38,467 nucleotides of DNA from contig PKVZ01000085.1 of the NCBI GenBank assembly GCA_003131635.1, positions 346 to 38,812 on the forward strand, written 5' to 3'. This DNA is from Acidobacteriaceae bacterium. GTDB lineage: Bacteria; Acidobacteriota; Terriglobia; Terriglobales; Acidobacteriaceae. The notes below the pieces were generated by a model. That model was not told the DNA's origin and did no database searches. It saw only the letters and a program-made list of their open reading frames with translations. A program made the translations under genes and the position numbers. Below, piece after piece: positions 15,679 to 24,107 of this stretch; position 1 is the first letter of the stretch; the number at the start of each line of letters is the position of its first letter.

Positions 15679-18245
15679 ATGGTCCGCACGGCCTTTCACG
15701 CAGTCGCTGCTGCATCTCTTCTGCTCCTCTGCTCGCCTTTCCTGTGCGCTCAGGACGCGCCGCCGCACCAGCCGAGGCCAAAATTGGTCGGCCCGACGAA
15801 ATGGAATCCATCCTCGCAATCGGTTTCCACTGCATACTGGACGCTGGAGCCAGGCTGGAACACCGATCTGGAAATGCGCAACAACCTGCGCTCCCGAGAG
15901 CTGACCATCACACCGGTGCTCCGAGCAGCCACCGGGGAGGAACTCTCGCTTGCGCCAGTTACGGTCGCTCCGCAACACGTTGTGTCGCTCAACTTGCGGA
16001 GCCTTGCCAAGGTCAACCCTAAAGTCCTCAGCTACCTCGGCTCCTTCGGGTCGGCTGTATTTCGCTTCGACGGGCTCTATGCAGATAACCTCTTTGCTGC
16101 AACCATCGTTCGCCGGGAGGGTGAGCCGATTGATTTCCACTTTGACGGCCAAGAGTCTGGACCGAGTTACAACTCCGGCGGCATCGAGGGAATGTGGTGG
16201 CTTCCTGCCGCTAGCTCGGCTGACTATCTGATTCTCAGCAATCCGCTGAAGAAGGCGGTAAGCGGCACGCTGGCCGTTTCTTCGGCTTTCGCATCTCATC
16301 GCCCCCTCGCAGTAAGCCTTGCCCCCGGCGAGACGAAGCGAATCGACTTGCGGGAGGTGCTTGGACCGTCCGGCATCGGCGGAGCGGGTGGCCTCAGCCT
16401 ATCGCTGCCGGGCAAGGAATTGATTTCCGCCACGCAGATCGTTTTCGACGAGGTCACAGGTCTGGCAGCGATTATGAAAATGTTTGACCGTGAGCCGGAC
16501 GACCAGCCCAAGAGCCGCGTGTTGCGCGCTCCCATGATGGCACTGAGCCAGCCGGATCAAGGATTGGGATTTCCCAACGGGACGCAACTGCTGCCCCGTA
16601 TCTTCCTTCGCAATGCCGGCTCGGCCCCACGCAGATATCAGCTACGGTTGATTGGCGCAACCAGAGCTCCGGAACATTTACTCTTCCAGCCTTCACGCTA
16701 TCGCCCGGCGAGGTAAGGACCCTCAGTCTGGCGGACTATCAGCAAGCGGGGCAAATACCGCCCGACGCGGCCTGGGGCACTGTGAAGCTTGCCTACATGG
16801 GCCGCAGCGCTGATTTAGTCGCAGTTGCCGTCAGCTACGACAAGGGCAACCGCTACGGGCTGCAGACGCCGTTCTCGGAGGATCTCAGCCGGCTGTGGGC
16901 CGGTGGCATGTGGCACGTCGATGCCACGCACAACACGTTCATCACCACCGGAAACGCAGGCTCGGAAGCCACCACGCCAGAGGTCACTCTCTTCTACAAT
17001 GGTGGAAAGAGCAGGTACAGGATGGAAAAGATGCTATCGCCTGGCCAGCAATTGTGGCTCGATGTAGGGCGGGCCATTCGCGATCAAGTCCCGGACTCCG
17101 ATGGCCACACACTGCCCCCGGCCACGATGACCGGTTCGTATGAATTGCGCGACCTGGACCATGCGACCGTGGGGCAGCTGTATGAGGGCAAGCTGGTCAT
17201 CGATAAGACGTATGGCCATGCAGCCTACGGGTGCGGATCGTGCTGCGGATACGATGCTGTTGTATTAGACCCCAGCTCATATGGCGGCCCGCCGGGGATT
17301 GACAGCGACGATTACATCTACGCCAACGACACGTGCGTTGGGGAGCAAGTGGACGTCACGGATTCCGGCTACGGCTGGGCAAGCAGCGATACAGCCGTTG
17401 CCACATTGCCCAGTCGCACATTGCACACGGTAGCCGTGGGCTCCGCCACTGGCAGCACCTTGGCGAAACTGCAATGGGCGCATCCGCCGAGTTGTCCGAC
17501 TCAGACGTTCGGTCCGGAGCAGCCCGTCACAGTGCAAAAGCCGACGATCACCAGCTTCGATCCCAACCCCATCATGATTGGGGTTAGTGGTACGAGCCTG
17601 ACCATCAACGGCTCCGGATTCGGTACCTCACCGACGGTAAATCTACCGTCGGGGATAAACTCAACCGGTCAGGGGTCGACCGACAGCCAGATTGTTATGC
17701 AAGGCGTGAGCGTCAGCTTCAGCGCTAAGATCGGAAGCAACAATGTCACAGTGACGGCAGGCTCCCAGACCAGTGCGCCGGCGTCCCTTGGGATTAACGG
17801 CCCGAACCAAATGGTGGTTCAGAGCGATACTATCGCCACGTGCGTTGGCGCGCCTTACCAGTGTCGATTTGTCAGCTACACCGTCGAGAACTACGACGGA
17901 ACGCTAGCAGCTAACATTCCGATAGCTGAAAACATCAGCTTCTCTGGATACAACTGTCAACAGGCCAACCCCGGTAGCACGACCGCTCAGTGCAATGCCC
18001 AATATACCACCGACGGTGGTGGCAATTTAACCGACGAGTGGGCCATGTACACAGGCTTCACACCCGCAGGTTGCGGCGAAAACCTAACTGATCACTGGCA
18101 ATGGTGCGGCCCAACGGGAAATAATCCAGATCCAGGAATTACGTTCGGAACACTTGTCGGCTACTCGCACACTGCCAGCACCGACATTAACGGTTTTATC
18201 AACCCGCCTAACAAGATCCCAACCGGCACGGTGTTTGGACCATAG
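15679..18245 (+). pseudogene. Large secreted IPT/TIG-domain protein split by a frameshift
   Basis: Two reading frames form one gene. Frame A runs from the ATG at 15679 (GGAGG 9 nt upstream; a closer ATG at 15670 sits right on the ribosome site) to a stop at 16716. It starts with a signal peptide (AAASLLLLCSPFLCAQ). Frame B is open from about 16644, before any good start, and ends at 18245. Between 16644 and 16782 frame B reads TVDWRNQSSGTFTLPAF and LSPGEVRTLSLADY, plausible continuations of the protein, while the last 30 residues of frame A look scrambled. Loss of one base at about 16600-16644 explains this. Frame B contains a Cys-rich Ig-like segment and an IPT/TIG domain (PTITSFDPNPIMIGVSGTSL). 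The rejoined protein would be about 855 residues. A sequencing error or real decay cannot be told apart here. Confidence 0.78.
17105..17164 (+). repeat. 60-bp direct repeat, copy 1 (inside the IPT/TIG gene)
   Basis: This stretch recurs at 18953-19012 in the same orientation with 57 of 60 identical bases by my count; the core 52 bases differ at one position. Here it encodes part of frame B around PATMTGSYELRDLDHA. Confidence 0.85.
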
Positions 18246-18252
18246 GAGATTT

Positions 18253-18924
18253 ATGACCTTCAAGACATTGTTGGCGATGGTTGTGCTGTTGACTTCGGCG
18301 CTCGCACAAGTCCAAGGTACGATTACGGGTACGGTCGTAGACGAAACGGGAAAGCCTGTGGCCGGGGCGAAGGTCCATATTGCCCAAAAAGATGTTCTGG
18401 TGATCCATCAAATCGTGCAGTACCACGAGACCGATGACGGCGGGCATTTCCGAATCTCCCATGTACCGTGGGGCACTTACGTGGTTGTAGCTGGGAAAGA
18501 GAGCGCTGGCTACCCCGCTCCAGTTTTTGCCTCCTTCTACAGCAACTATGCTATGCCCAATGTCACGCTGGCGGAGGATTTTCCTTCGGCAGATATCATC
18601 GTAAAAATAGGCCCCAAGGCTGGCATCCTGGATCTAGAACCCGTGACCGACGAGGCGACTGGAAAGGAGATCCGTTCAGCTTCTGTGACTCTTCGGCGGG
18701 CGGCGAACCCGGATTCTTTCCTAAGTGCGTCAACAACCCAAGGGCGCGTCTTCGTGCCCGCGTTCGCCGAGGTGCTCATCGAAATAAGTGCCGAGGGCTA
18801 CAAGCTGTGGCCGTCCCCGGGCCAAGCGGCGGAAGGGAAGATCAACCTAAAACCCGAGGAGGTGCGGAAACTACGAGTTACCCTCAACCAGGACCCCGCC
18901 GTAACGACCAGCGAGAAAAAGTGA
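18253..18924 (+). CDS. Secreted carboxypeptidase-regulatory-like domain protein
   Basis: Exported protein of 223 residues. After a signal peptide (FKTLLAMVVLLTSALAQ) comes a beta-sandwich of the carboxypeptidase regulatory-like type: GTITGTVVDETGKPVAGAKV, then GGHFRISHVPWGTYVV. The remainder (about 100-223) has a second beta-rich part without a recognised motif. I chose the ATG at 18253, preceded by AGGAG at 18244-18248; longer starts would run back into the previous gene. It begins 7 nt after the stop of the IPT/TIG gene and is probably co-transcribed with it. The role is unknown, probably cell surface or periplasmic. Confidence 0.82.
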   Translation: MTFKTLLAMVVLLTSALAQVQGTITGTVVDETGKPVAGAKVHIAQKDVLVIHQIVQYHETDDGGHFRISHVPWGTYVVVAGKESAGYPAPVFASFYSNYAMPNVTLAEDFPSADIIVKIGPKAGILDLEPVTDEATGKEIRSASVTLRRAANPDSFLSASTTQGRVFVPAFAEVLIEISAEGYKLWPSPGQAAEGKINLKPEEVRKLRVTLNQDPAVTTSEKK

Positions 18925-18952
18925 TGCGGTGAGGCCCCGGAGTCCAAGCCTC

Positions 18953-19012
18953 CCACACGATGCCCCCAGCCACGATGACCGGTTCGTATGAATTGCGCGA
19001 CCTGGACCATGC
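18953..19012 (+). repeat. 60-bp direct repeat, copy 2 (intergenic)
   Basis: Near-identical copy of 17105-17164 located after the stop of the downstream gene. The flanks do not match copy 1, so only this fragment was copied or retained. It is not part of a supported gene here. Confidence 0.85.
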
Positions 19013-19141
19013 CTCCGCGAGGGAAACAGACACAGGGACACGAGGAACGATGAAAAGGCGGCCGGCCACCAGAAAATCCCGGGCCTAGATTATGTTATTG
19101 CAGCCCCATGCGGCGAAGCAGGCTCTGAAAGCGCGGTTCCG

Positions 19142-19250
19142 GGCACCGACACCGGCTTCGCCTACTATCTGGCTGGGCGTTACGATCTGGCCCTGCAGGC
19201 CTATCAGAGAGTTCTGGCTGCCAATTCCAACTTCGTGCCAATTCACTCTC
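19142..19250 (+). pseudogene. Remnant of a TPR-repeat protein
   Basis: In one plus-strand frame this reads FAYYLAGRYDLALQAYQRV followed by LAANSNFVPIH, a textbook tetratricopeptide helix pair. The frame is open on both sides for a short way but has no start, no ribosome site and no further TPR units, and the residues after it (ERPELGSDESPPRCRP) look non-coding. It is probably the leftover of a larger gene. The boundaries are approximate. Confidence 0.5.
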
Positions 19251-19353
19251 AAACAGCTACGGGGGAGAGGGCAAAACTGCTTCGTAATTGCGTTGAGCGA
19301 CCTGAACTGGGGAGTGACGAGTCCCCTCCCCGGTGCCGCCCAGCGGCGCGCAC

Positions 19354-19956
19354 CTAGAATTTTCTTTCTTGCTCGTCTGCCTTGATCCTTCGTACAGCTT
19401 CGGCGACCGGGTCATCCGCCACTGCCTCGACCAGTCCGATTGCCCGCGCCCGCATCGCGCTGATCTTTTCCGCCGCCACAAACATTTCCAGAGCGACGGC
19501 CTTGCCCACCAGCCGTGGCAAGCGTTGCGTGCCGCCCCATCCGGTAATCAATCCCAAGGCCGCGCCGCGGTGTCCAAAGACAGCATGGGGAGAGGCGATC
19601 CGGCGGTGGCAGGCCAGCGCCAGATCCAAGCCTCCACCCATGCAGTATCCCGAGATGGCGGCATACACCGGTGCCGGAAACTGTTCCAGCGCCCGCATGA
19701 GCGTCTGTCCCATTTTTGCGAACTGGTAGGCCGAAGGACCGTCGAGAGCCGCGATCTCTCTGAGTTCCGCTCCTGCGGAGAAGAACTTTGCGTTCCCCGT
19801 GAGGACCAGCGGGCTAGCTTTCTGAGTAAGCTCACGGATCGCTGCCGTGAGAGACAGCACGCACGCCCGCGTCAGGCGATTTGTGCCGTCCTCCGAACAG
19901 AGACGCAAAATCGACACGCCATTGTGATCGTCGGGTTTAAAAAGAGATGGGGACAT
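19354..19956 (-). CDS. Short crotonase-fold protein lacking both catalytic glutamates
   Basis: Enoyl-CoA hydratase/isomerase family. The fold is clear from FFSAGAEL (58-65), GYCMGGGLDLALACH (103-117) and LGLITGWGGTQRLPRLVG (134-151). Against the standard hydratase pattern, the first catalytic Glu (GGGCELA) is Asp111 and the second (FGxPE) is Gly131. The protein is 200 residues against about 260 usual, ending soon after AIGLVEAVADDPV, so the C-terminal helical part is missing. It may catalyse a different crotonase reaction, act as a binding protein, or be decaying. It is last in the minus-strand mutase cluster, which could link it to acyl-CoA metabolism. Confidence 0.82.
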   Translation of the reverse strand: MSPSLFKPDDHNGVSILRLCSEDGTNRLTRACVLSLTAAIRELTQKASPLVLTGNAKFFSAGAELREIAALDGPSAYQFAKMGQTLMRALEQFPAPVYAAISGYCMGGGLDLALACHRRIASPHAVFGHRGAALGLITGWGGTQRLPRLVGKAVALEMFVAAEKISAMRARAIGLVEAVADDPVAEAVRRIKADEQERKF

Positions 19957-20061
19957 TCGCGGATGCAGGTATCAGGTCTTGGGTGTCAGGTTTTAGGTTC
20001 TCGGCTTCGCCTTGGTTGACGCTTCGCGTGATGCTGGCTTCCGCGACCCAGGAACTGGGAG

Positions 20062-20153
20062 CTAAGATCCAAGACCTAGGGCCTAAGACCTGGGGCCTAA
20101 GACCTGGGGCCTAAGACCTGGGACCTACGACCGAAGACCGAAGACCTAAGACT
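20062..20153. repeat. 14-bp tandem repeats in the gap after the crotonase start
   Basis: The unit GCCTAAGACCTGGG occurs three times almost in a row from 20081, with degenerate copies on both sides (AAGATCCAAGACCTAGG before, ACCGAAGACCGAAGACCTAAG after). Partly inverted versions (CAGGTCTTGGG, CAGGTTTTAGG) lie at about 19966-19994. The array reaches the last codons of the gene ending at 20146. Confidence 0.75.
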
Positions 20154-20877
20154 TTCTGTCCATCCACTCTGCCATCCGGCAGCCATCTTCTTCCAGCAAG
20201 AAGGTTCCCGCGCCATAACATTCCCCGAAGATGCGATGAGACTCCTGGTCGCGGGACGCGCGTGAAATCCATTGTTTGCCGACCTGATATTGCGAGGCGG
20301 TGAACCATTTCTGCGGCAAAACCTCCACCAACCCGGCCTGCAGATAAAGGACAAAGAGTGCGAATGCCGGATCGTCATTTGACGTCGCCTTGTAGCTGGT
20401 GGGTACGATCAGTTCGTCGACTGCAGCCAGTTCCGGTGGGGGGTTGATCTTGTGCATTCCAGGGCCAAGAGTAAGAGGCACCTCGAACTCCGCGATCGGT
20501 GGGGTCTTGGAATAGATGCGATCGGAAGATTGCTTGAACCATCCGGCAATCTCTGCCAGGTCGAAAGGCTGGAGTTTATCTGGATCGAACACGGTCAAAC
20601 GAATACTGCGTCCTTCCGGGCACCAGACTCCCAGGCAATGTGGCGATACTATAAATGGCCGGGCGTACGTGTTTAACGCCAGTCGCGGATGATCCGCTTC
20701 CCGCTCCAGCGCTAGCGAGACTACATATCCTACGGGGCCTTCGCTACCGTGATGTGTCCAGAACAAGCGCTGCCCGGCAGCAGAATGAAGTGCTGGGAAG
20801 GTTTTCCAATACCACGGCGAAGGGCCCACGGTGCGCTCAAGTTGTTGACGGATGCTGGTTAGGTTTGGGATCGCCAT
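20146..20877 (-). CDS. Conserved-looking protein of unknown function
   Basis: I do not recognise this 243-residue protein. It appears soluble: no signal peptide, no membrane segment. Codon usage and composition look like its neighbours, and it contains well-formed alternating strands (GYVVSLALE, SIRLTVFDPDKL) and a C-terminal Trp/Cys-containing stretch. It lies 73 nt downstream of the small cobalamin-binding mutase subunit on the same strand. A link to the mutase is possible but unproven. The last codons run into a tandem-repeat array, so its C-terminus may vary between strains. Confidence 0.72.
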   Translation of the reverse strand: MAIPNLTSIRQQLERTVGPSPWYWKTFPALHSAAGQRLFWTHHGSEGPVGYVVSLALEREADHPRLALNTYARPFIVSPHCLGVWCPEGRSIRLTVFDPDKLQPFDLAEIAGWFKQSSDRIYSKTPPIAEFEVPLTLGPGMHKINPPPELAAVDELIVPTSYKATSNDDPAFALFVLYLQAGLVEVLPQKWFTASQYQVGKQWISRASRDQESHRIFGECYGAGTFLLEEDGCRMAEWMDRKS

Positions 20878-20950
20878 GCAAGAAAATTGGGCAATTAGAA
20901 AATCTGGGGAGCCTGTCGAAATACAACTTTACCCAATTACTCAATCAACC

Positions 20951-21364
20951 TTATGCTGGCACGCTTGCGCCCTTCACGTTCGCCCGAATGAACTTCACAA
21001 TCTCATCCATGGCGGTGCCCGGCTGGAAAACAGCGGCCACGCCGAGTCTCTTCAGCGCATCGATATCCTGATCGGGAATGATTCCGCCCACCAGCACCAA
21101 GACATCGTCCATCTTGTTCCGCTTGAGCAGGTCCATGACGCGGGGGACGATCGCATTGTGCGCGCCCGAGAGTATCGAGAGTCCGATGACGTGTACATCT
21201 TCCTGCAGCGCTGCGCTGACGATCATTTCCGGGGTCTGCCGCAATCCGGTGTAAATCACTTCCATGCCGGCATCGCGCAAGGCACGCGCAATTACCTTGG
21301 CGCCGCGATCGTGACCGTCGAGGCCGGGCTTCGCCACCAGGACGCGAATCTTGAGATCAGCCAT
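20951..21364 (-). CDS. Cobalamin-binding small subunit of an acyl-CoA mutase (IcmB-like)
   Basis: Binds adenosylcobalamin for the mutase whose large subunit is encoded at 22219-24015. Seen: the DxHxxG motif D16-x-H18-x-x-G21, in which His18 would ligate cobalt, then SILSGAH and [12 protein letters not shown] of the B12-binding fold. The length of 137 residues matches stand-alone B12 subunits such as IcmB; in methylmalonyl-CoA mutase this domain is usually fused to the catalytic chain. It is separated from the large-subunit gene by an AlkA-like gene on the same strand. Confidence 0.92.
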   Translation of the reverse strand: MADLKIRVLVAKPGLDGHDRGAKVIARALRDAGMEVIYTGLRQTPEMIVSAALQEDVHVIGLSILSGAHNAIVPRVMDLLKRNKMDDVLVLVGGIIPDQDIDALKRLGVAAVFQPGTAMDEIVKFIRANVKGASVPA

Positions 21365-21429
21365 CGCTATTCATTTAACCACAATGGCCGTTGTCGAGCA
21401 CAGGGGCTTCAGTCCCGAGCCCGCTTTGA

Positions 21430-22080
21430 TCAAAGCGTTTTTGTGTCGATGCTCTGCCACAAGTACCAGCATGCGACGCTGCGGTAAGGCTCCCAGCACT
21501 TCGCGATTTTCTCCATCTGCTCCGGAGTGGGTAGCTTAACCTTGCGCTTGCGTGATTTCTTAACCTTTCTCGCCGCTCTTGCTCCCTGTACGTCGAGATA
21601 GTGCCTGTACATTGCCATGCGCACGCCGAAGTCGCCCGTGGGCAGCACGTTCTCGCGCTTCAGCGAGAACATCAGAAACATCTGTGCCGTCCACACGCCA
21701 ATACCTTTGACCTGGGTCAGATGCTCAATCACCTCCGCGTCCGGCAAGCTCGACAGCCGGGAAAAATCCAGTAAACCGCCGGCGGTTTTTGCCGCAAGGT
21801 CTTTTAAATACGCCGACTTCTGCTTCGACAATCCCGCGCTGCGCATCTGCTCATCGCTAAGTTTTAGGATGGCTTCGGGGATAAGCGGCTCGCCGGTCAG
21901 AGCGGCAAAACGCTTGAAGATGGTTTCCGCAGCTCTGCCGTTCAGCTGTTGATAGACGATGGCTTCTGCCAGGCTGTGAAACTCGGGCGGCCCAAACTGC
22001 ATGCGGCACGGCCCAATGCGCTCAATGATGGCTCGCATCACCGGGTCCGATTGCTTGAGATGGATGACAGCTTTCCTCAT
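21430..22080 (-). CDS. AlkA-type DNA-3-methyladenine glycosylase (HhH-GPD)
   Basis: Base-excision repair glycosylase that removes alkylated bases from DNA. Seen: the helix-hairpin-helix LTQVKGIGVWTAQMFLMFSL (121-140) and the catalytic Asp150 in LPTGDFGVR, in a 216-residue protein. A basic insertion, about 168-182 (ARKVKKSRKRK), follows the catalytic region and is unusual; it may add DNA contact. No iron-sulfur Cys cluster is present. The gene is placed between the two mutase subunit genes on the same strand, which is probably chance. Confidence 0.9.
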   Translation of the reverse strand: MRKAVIHLKQSDPVMRAIIERIGPCRMQFGPPEFHSLAEAIVYQQLNGRAAETIFKRFAALTGEPLIPEAILKLSDEQMRSAGLSKQKSAYLKDLAAKTAGGLLDFSRLSSLPDAEVIEHLTQVKGIGVWTAQMFLMFSLKRENVLPTGDFGVRMAMYRHYLDVQGARAARKVKKSRKRKVKLPTPEQMEKIAKCWEPYRSVACWYLWQSIDTKTL

Positions 22081-22218
22081 GGGCTTATAGCTTCATCTTT
22101 ATCACAAAATTAGTTGTGTGGCGAAGAAAAAACGAATCTCAGGCTGGCAAGAATCGCAGCTGGGGGTTCTTAAACGAAGTTTTTTTGTGCTGAAATCGGC
22201 TGACACTTTTGCCCGCGC

Positions 22219-24015
22219 CTATGTAATGCTCACTTCCGTATAGGTCCCATACACCTCGCGCAGGGCCTCGGAAATTTCACCCACGGTGGCGTAGGCGCGC
22301 ACAGCGTCTACGATATAAGGCATCGTATTGGCGGGAGAAATGGCAGCATTGGCGCCCAGCTTCGGATCCTGCGCCGCGGCTTTCTTCAGAGCGTCGAGAG
22401 CGTGCCGCACTCCGTCATTCGATCGCCGGGCCCGAAGCGCCTTCAGCTTGGCCGACTGTTGCAGCGCTACACCTTCGCCGATATAGAGGATGTGCGGCGC
22501 CTCCTCCTCCACCACGAACTCGTTCACGCCGACAATGACTTTCTCTTTGGCCTCAGCCGCGCGCTGGTACTGATAGGAGGCCTCAGCAATTTCTTTTTGC
22601 GGATAGCCGCGCTCAATGGCTTTCACCATTCCACCCATGGCATCCAGCTTGCCGAAGTAATCGAACGCACCCTTTTCCATTTCCAGCGTTAAGGCTTCCA
22701 GGAAATATGACCCGCCCAACGGATCAACTGTATGGGTCACGCCCGATTCATAGGCAATGATCTGCTGCGTGCGCAAGGCGATCCGCGCCGCCTCTTCGGT
22801 GGGCAGGGCCAGCGCTTCATCATAGGAGTCGCAGTGCAGCGATTGAGTGCCCCCTAACACTGCAGCCAAGGCCTGCAATGCTACGCGCGCAATGTTGTTC
22901 ATAGGCTGCTGCGCGGGCAGAGAAACTCCCGCCGTCTGGGTGTGGAATCGCATCAGCCAGGTGCGCGCGTGCTTCGCGCCGAACCGCTCTTTCATTACCT
23001 GAGCCCAAATTTTGCGGGCGGCTCGATATTTAGCAATCTCTTCGAAGAAGTCGTTGTGCGCGTTGAAGAAAAAACTCAGCCTCGGACCGAAATCGTCCAC
23101 ATCGAGCCCACGCCGCCGTGCCCACTCCACATACTCCACGCCGTCATACAAGGTGAACGCCAGTTCCTGCAGGGCGGTCGAACCGGCTTCGCGGATGTGA
23201 TAGCCGCTGATTGAGATGGTGTTGAAACGCGGAGTGAACTTCGATCCAAACTCAAATGTGTCGATGACTAGCCGCATCGATGGAGCCGGGGGATAGATAT
23301 ATTCCTTCTGCGCGATGTACTCCTTCAGAATGTCGTTTTGAATCGTGCCCGAAATCTTTTGCCAGTCCGCGCCTTGTTTCTCGGCTACCACCAGATACAT
23401 TGCCCATAACACGGATGCGGGCGAATTGATGGTCATCGATACGGTGGTCTTTTCCAGATCGATGCCGCCAAAAAGAATTTCCATGTCCTCCAGCGAATCG
23501 ATGGCGACGCCGCACTTGCCAACTTCGCCCTCGCTGGCCGGATGATCGGAGTCGTAGCCCATCAGCGTGGGTAGATCGAATGCCACGGAAAGCCCGCCAC
23601 CACCGTGCTCCAGCAAATATTTGTAGCGCTGGTTGGTCTCCTCGGGCGAAGCGAAGCCGGAGAATTGCCGCATGGTGAACAACTTACCGCGATATCCCGT
23701 GGCGTGAATGCCGCGCGTGTAGGGCGCTTGGCCGGGATAGCCCAGATATTTTTCCTCGCTCCAGTCTTCCGGGAGATCGGCCAGAGTATAAAGACGGCGG
23801 ATGGGGACGCCGGAAATTGTGGTGAAGCGGGCGCGGCCGTGCTCGTCTACGTTTATTCCCGTGGGCGAACCTATCGCGTGCTCGGGAGCTTTCTCGAGCG
23901 TGGGCGCAAGGGTGTTCTCAGCCCAGGTCTTTTCGGCGGCGGACGGATGGCGGTTTTCAAAAACCTCGGCGACCGGATCTTCGGCAACCTGCGGCTTAGA
24001 CGGCTTCTTCTCCAT
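22219..24015 (-). CDS. B12-dependent acyl-CoA mutase large subunit, isobutyryl-CoA-mutase type
   Basis: Catalytic TIM-barrel chain of a coenzyme-B12 mutase, 598 residues, without a fused B12 domain. It would normally be named methylmalonyl-CoA mutase, but the substrate-defining residues differ. MCM has Tyr89 (RQYAGF) and Arg207; here the matching residues are Phe118 (TMRQFSGF) and Gln236 ([12 protein letters not shown]). The spacing of 118 residues is the same as between Y89 and R207, so the alignment is secure. Phe and Gln are the isobutyryl-CoA mutase residues (Phe80/Gln198). Isomerisation of isobutyryl-CoA and butyryl-CoA is therefore more likely; other relatives are not excluded. The size matches split IcmA. 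The B12 subunit is at 20951. Confidence 0.9.
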   Translation of the reverse strand: MEKKPSKPQVAEDPVAEVFENRHPSAAEKTWAENTLAPTLEKAPEHAIGSPTGINVDEHGRARFTTISGVPIRRLYTLADLPEDWSEEKYLGYPGQAPYTRGIHATGYRGKLFTMRQFSGFASPEETNQRYKYLLEHGGGGLSVAFDLPTLMGYDSDHPASEGEVGKCGVAIDSLEDMEILFGGIDLEKTTVSMTINSPASVLWAMYLVVAEKQGADWQKISGTIQNDILKEYIAQKEYIYPPAPSMRLVIDTFEFGSKFTPRFNTISISGYHIREAGSTALQELAFTLYDGVEYVEWARRRGLDVDDFGPRLSFFFNAHNDFFEEIAKYRAARKIWAQVMKERFGAKHARTWLMRFHTQTAGVSLPAQQPMNNIARVALQALAAVLGGTQSLHCDSYDEALALPTEEAARIALRTQQIIAYESGVTHTVDPLGGSYFLEALTLEMEKGAFDYFGKLDAMGGMVKAIERGYPQKEIAEASYQYQRAAEAKEKVIVGVNEFVVEEEAPHILYIGEGVALQQSAKLKALRARRSNDGVRHALDALKKAAAQDPKLGANAAISPANTMPYIVDAVRAYATVGEISEALREVYGTYTEVSIT

Positions 24016-24107
24016 GCGAACCCCACTATTCTGTTTTGATAATAGGGAAGCGCGCGCTTGCGGGCAAGGCGCGAAAGCGTAGAAGGAACGACCGGTCGGT
24101 TAGGTCG

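Larger units (their letters stand above)
18925..19353. other. Gene-poor stretch with copied and decayed coding fragments
   Basis: This gap contains the second copy of the 60-bp repeat and the TPR remnant listed separately. No intact gene is supported. The plus-strand secreted-protein genes converge here with the minus-strand crotonase gene; I found no clear T-tailed terminator. Confidence 0.6.

Noticed and set aside
15334..16299. Long minus-strand frame of 321 codons
   Set aside because: It lies opposite the secreted IPT/TIG gene and has the Arg/Ser-rich composition of an antisense shadow; the plus strand has the promoter, ribosome site and signal peptide.
24016..24107. Possible cobalamin riboswitch ahead of the B12 mutase
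   Set aside because: The gap is only 92 nt and lacks a recognisable B12 box or the needed stems; a short ACGACC/GGTCGT pairing is all that is visible.
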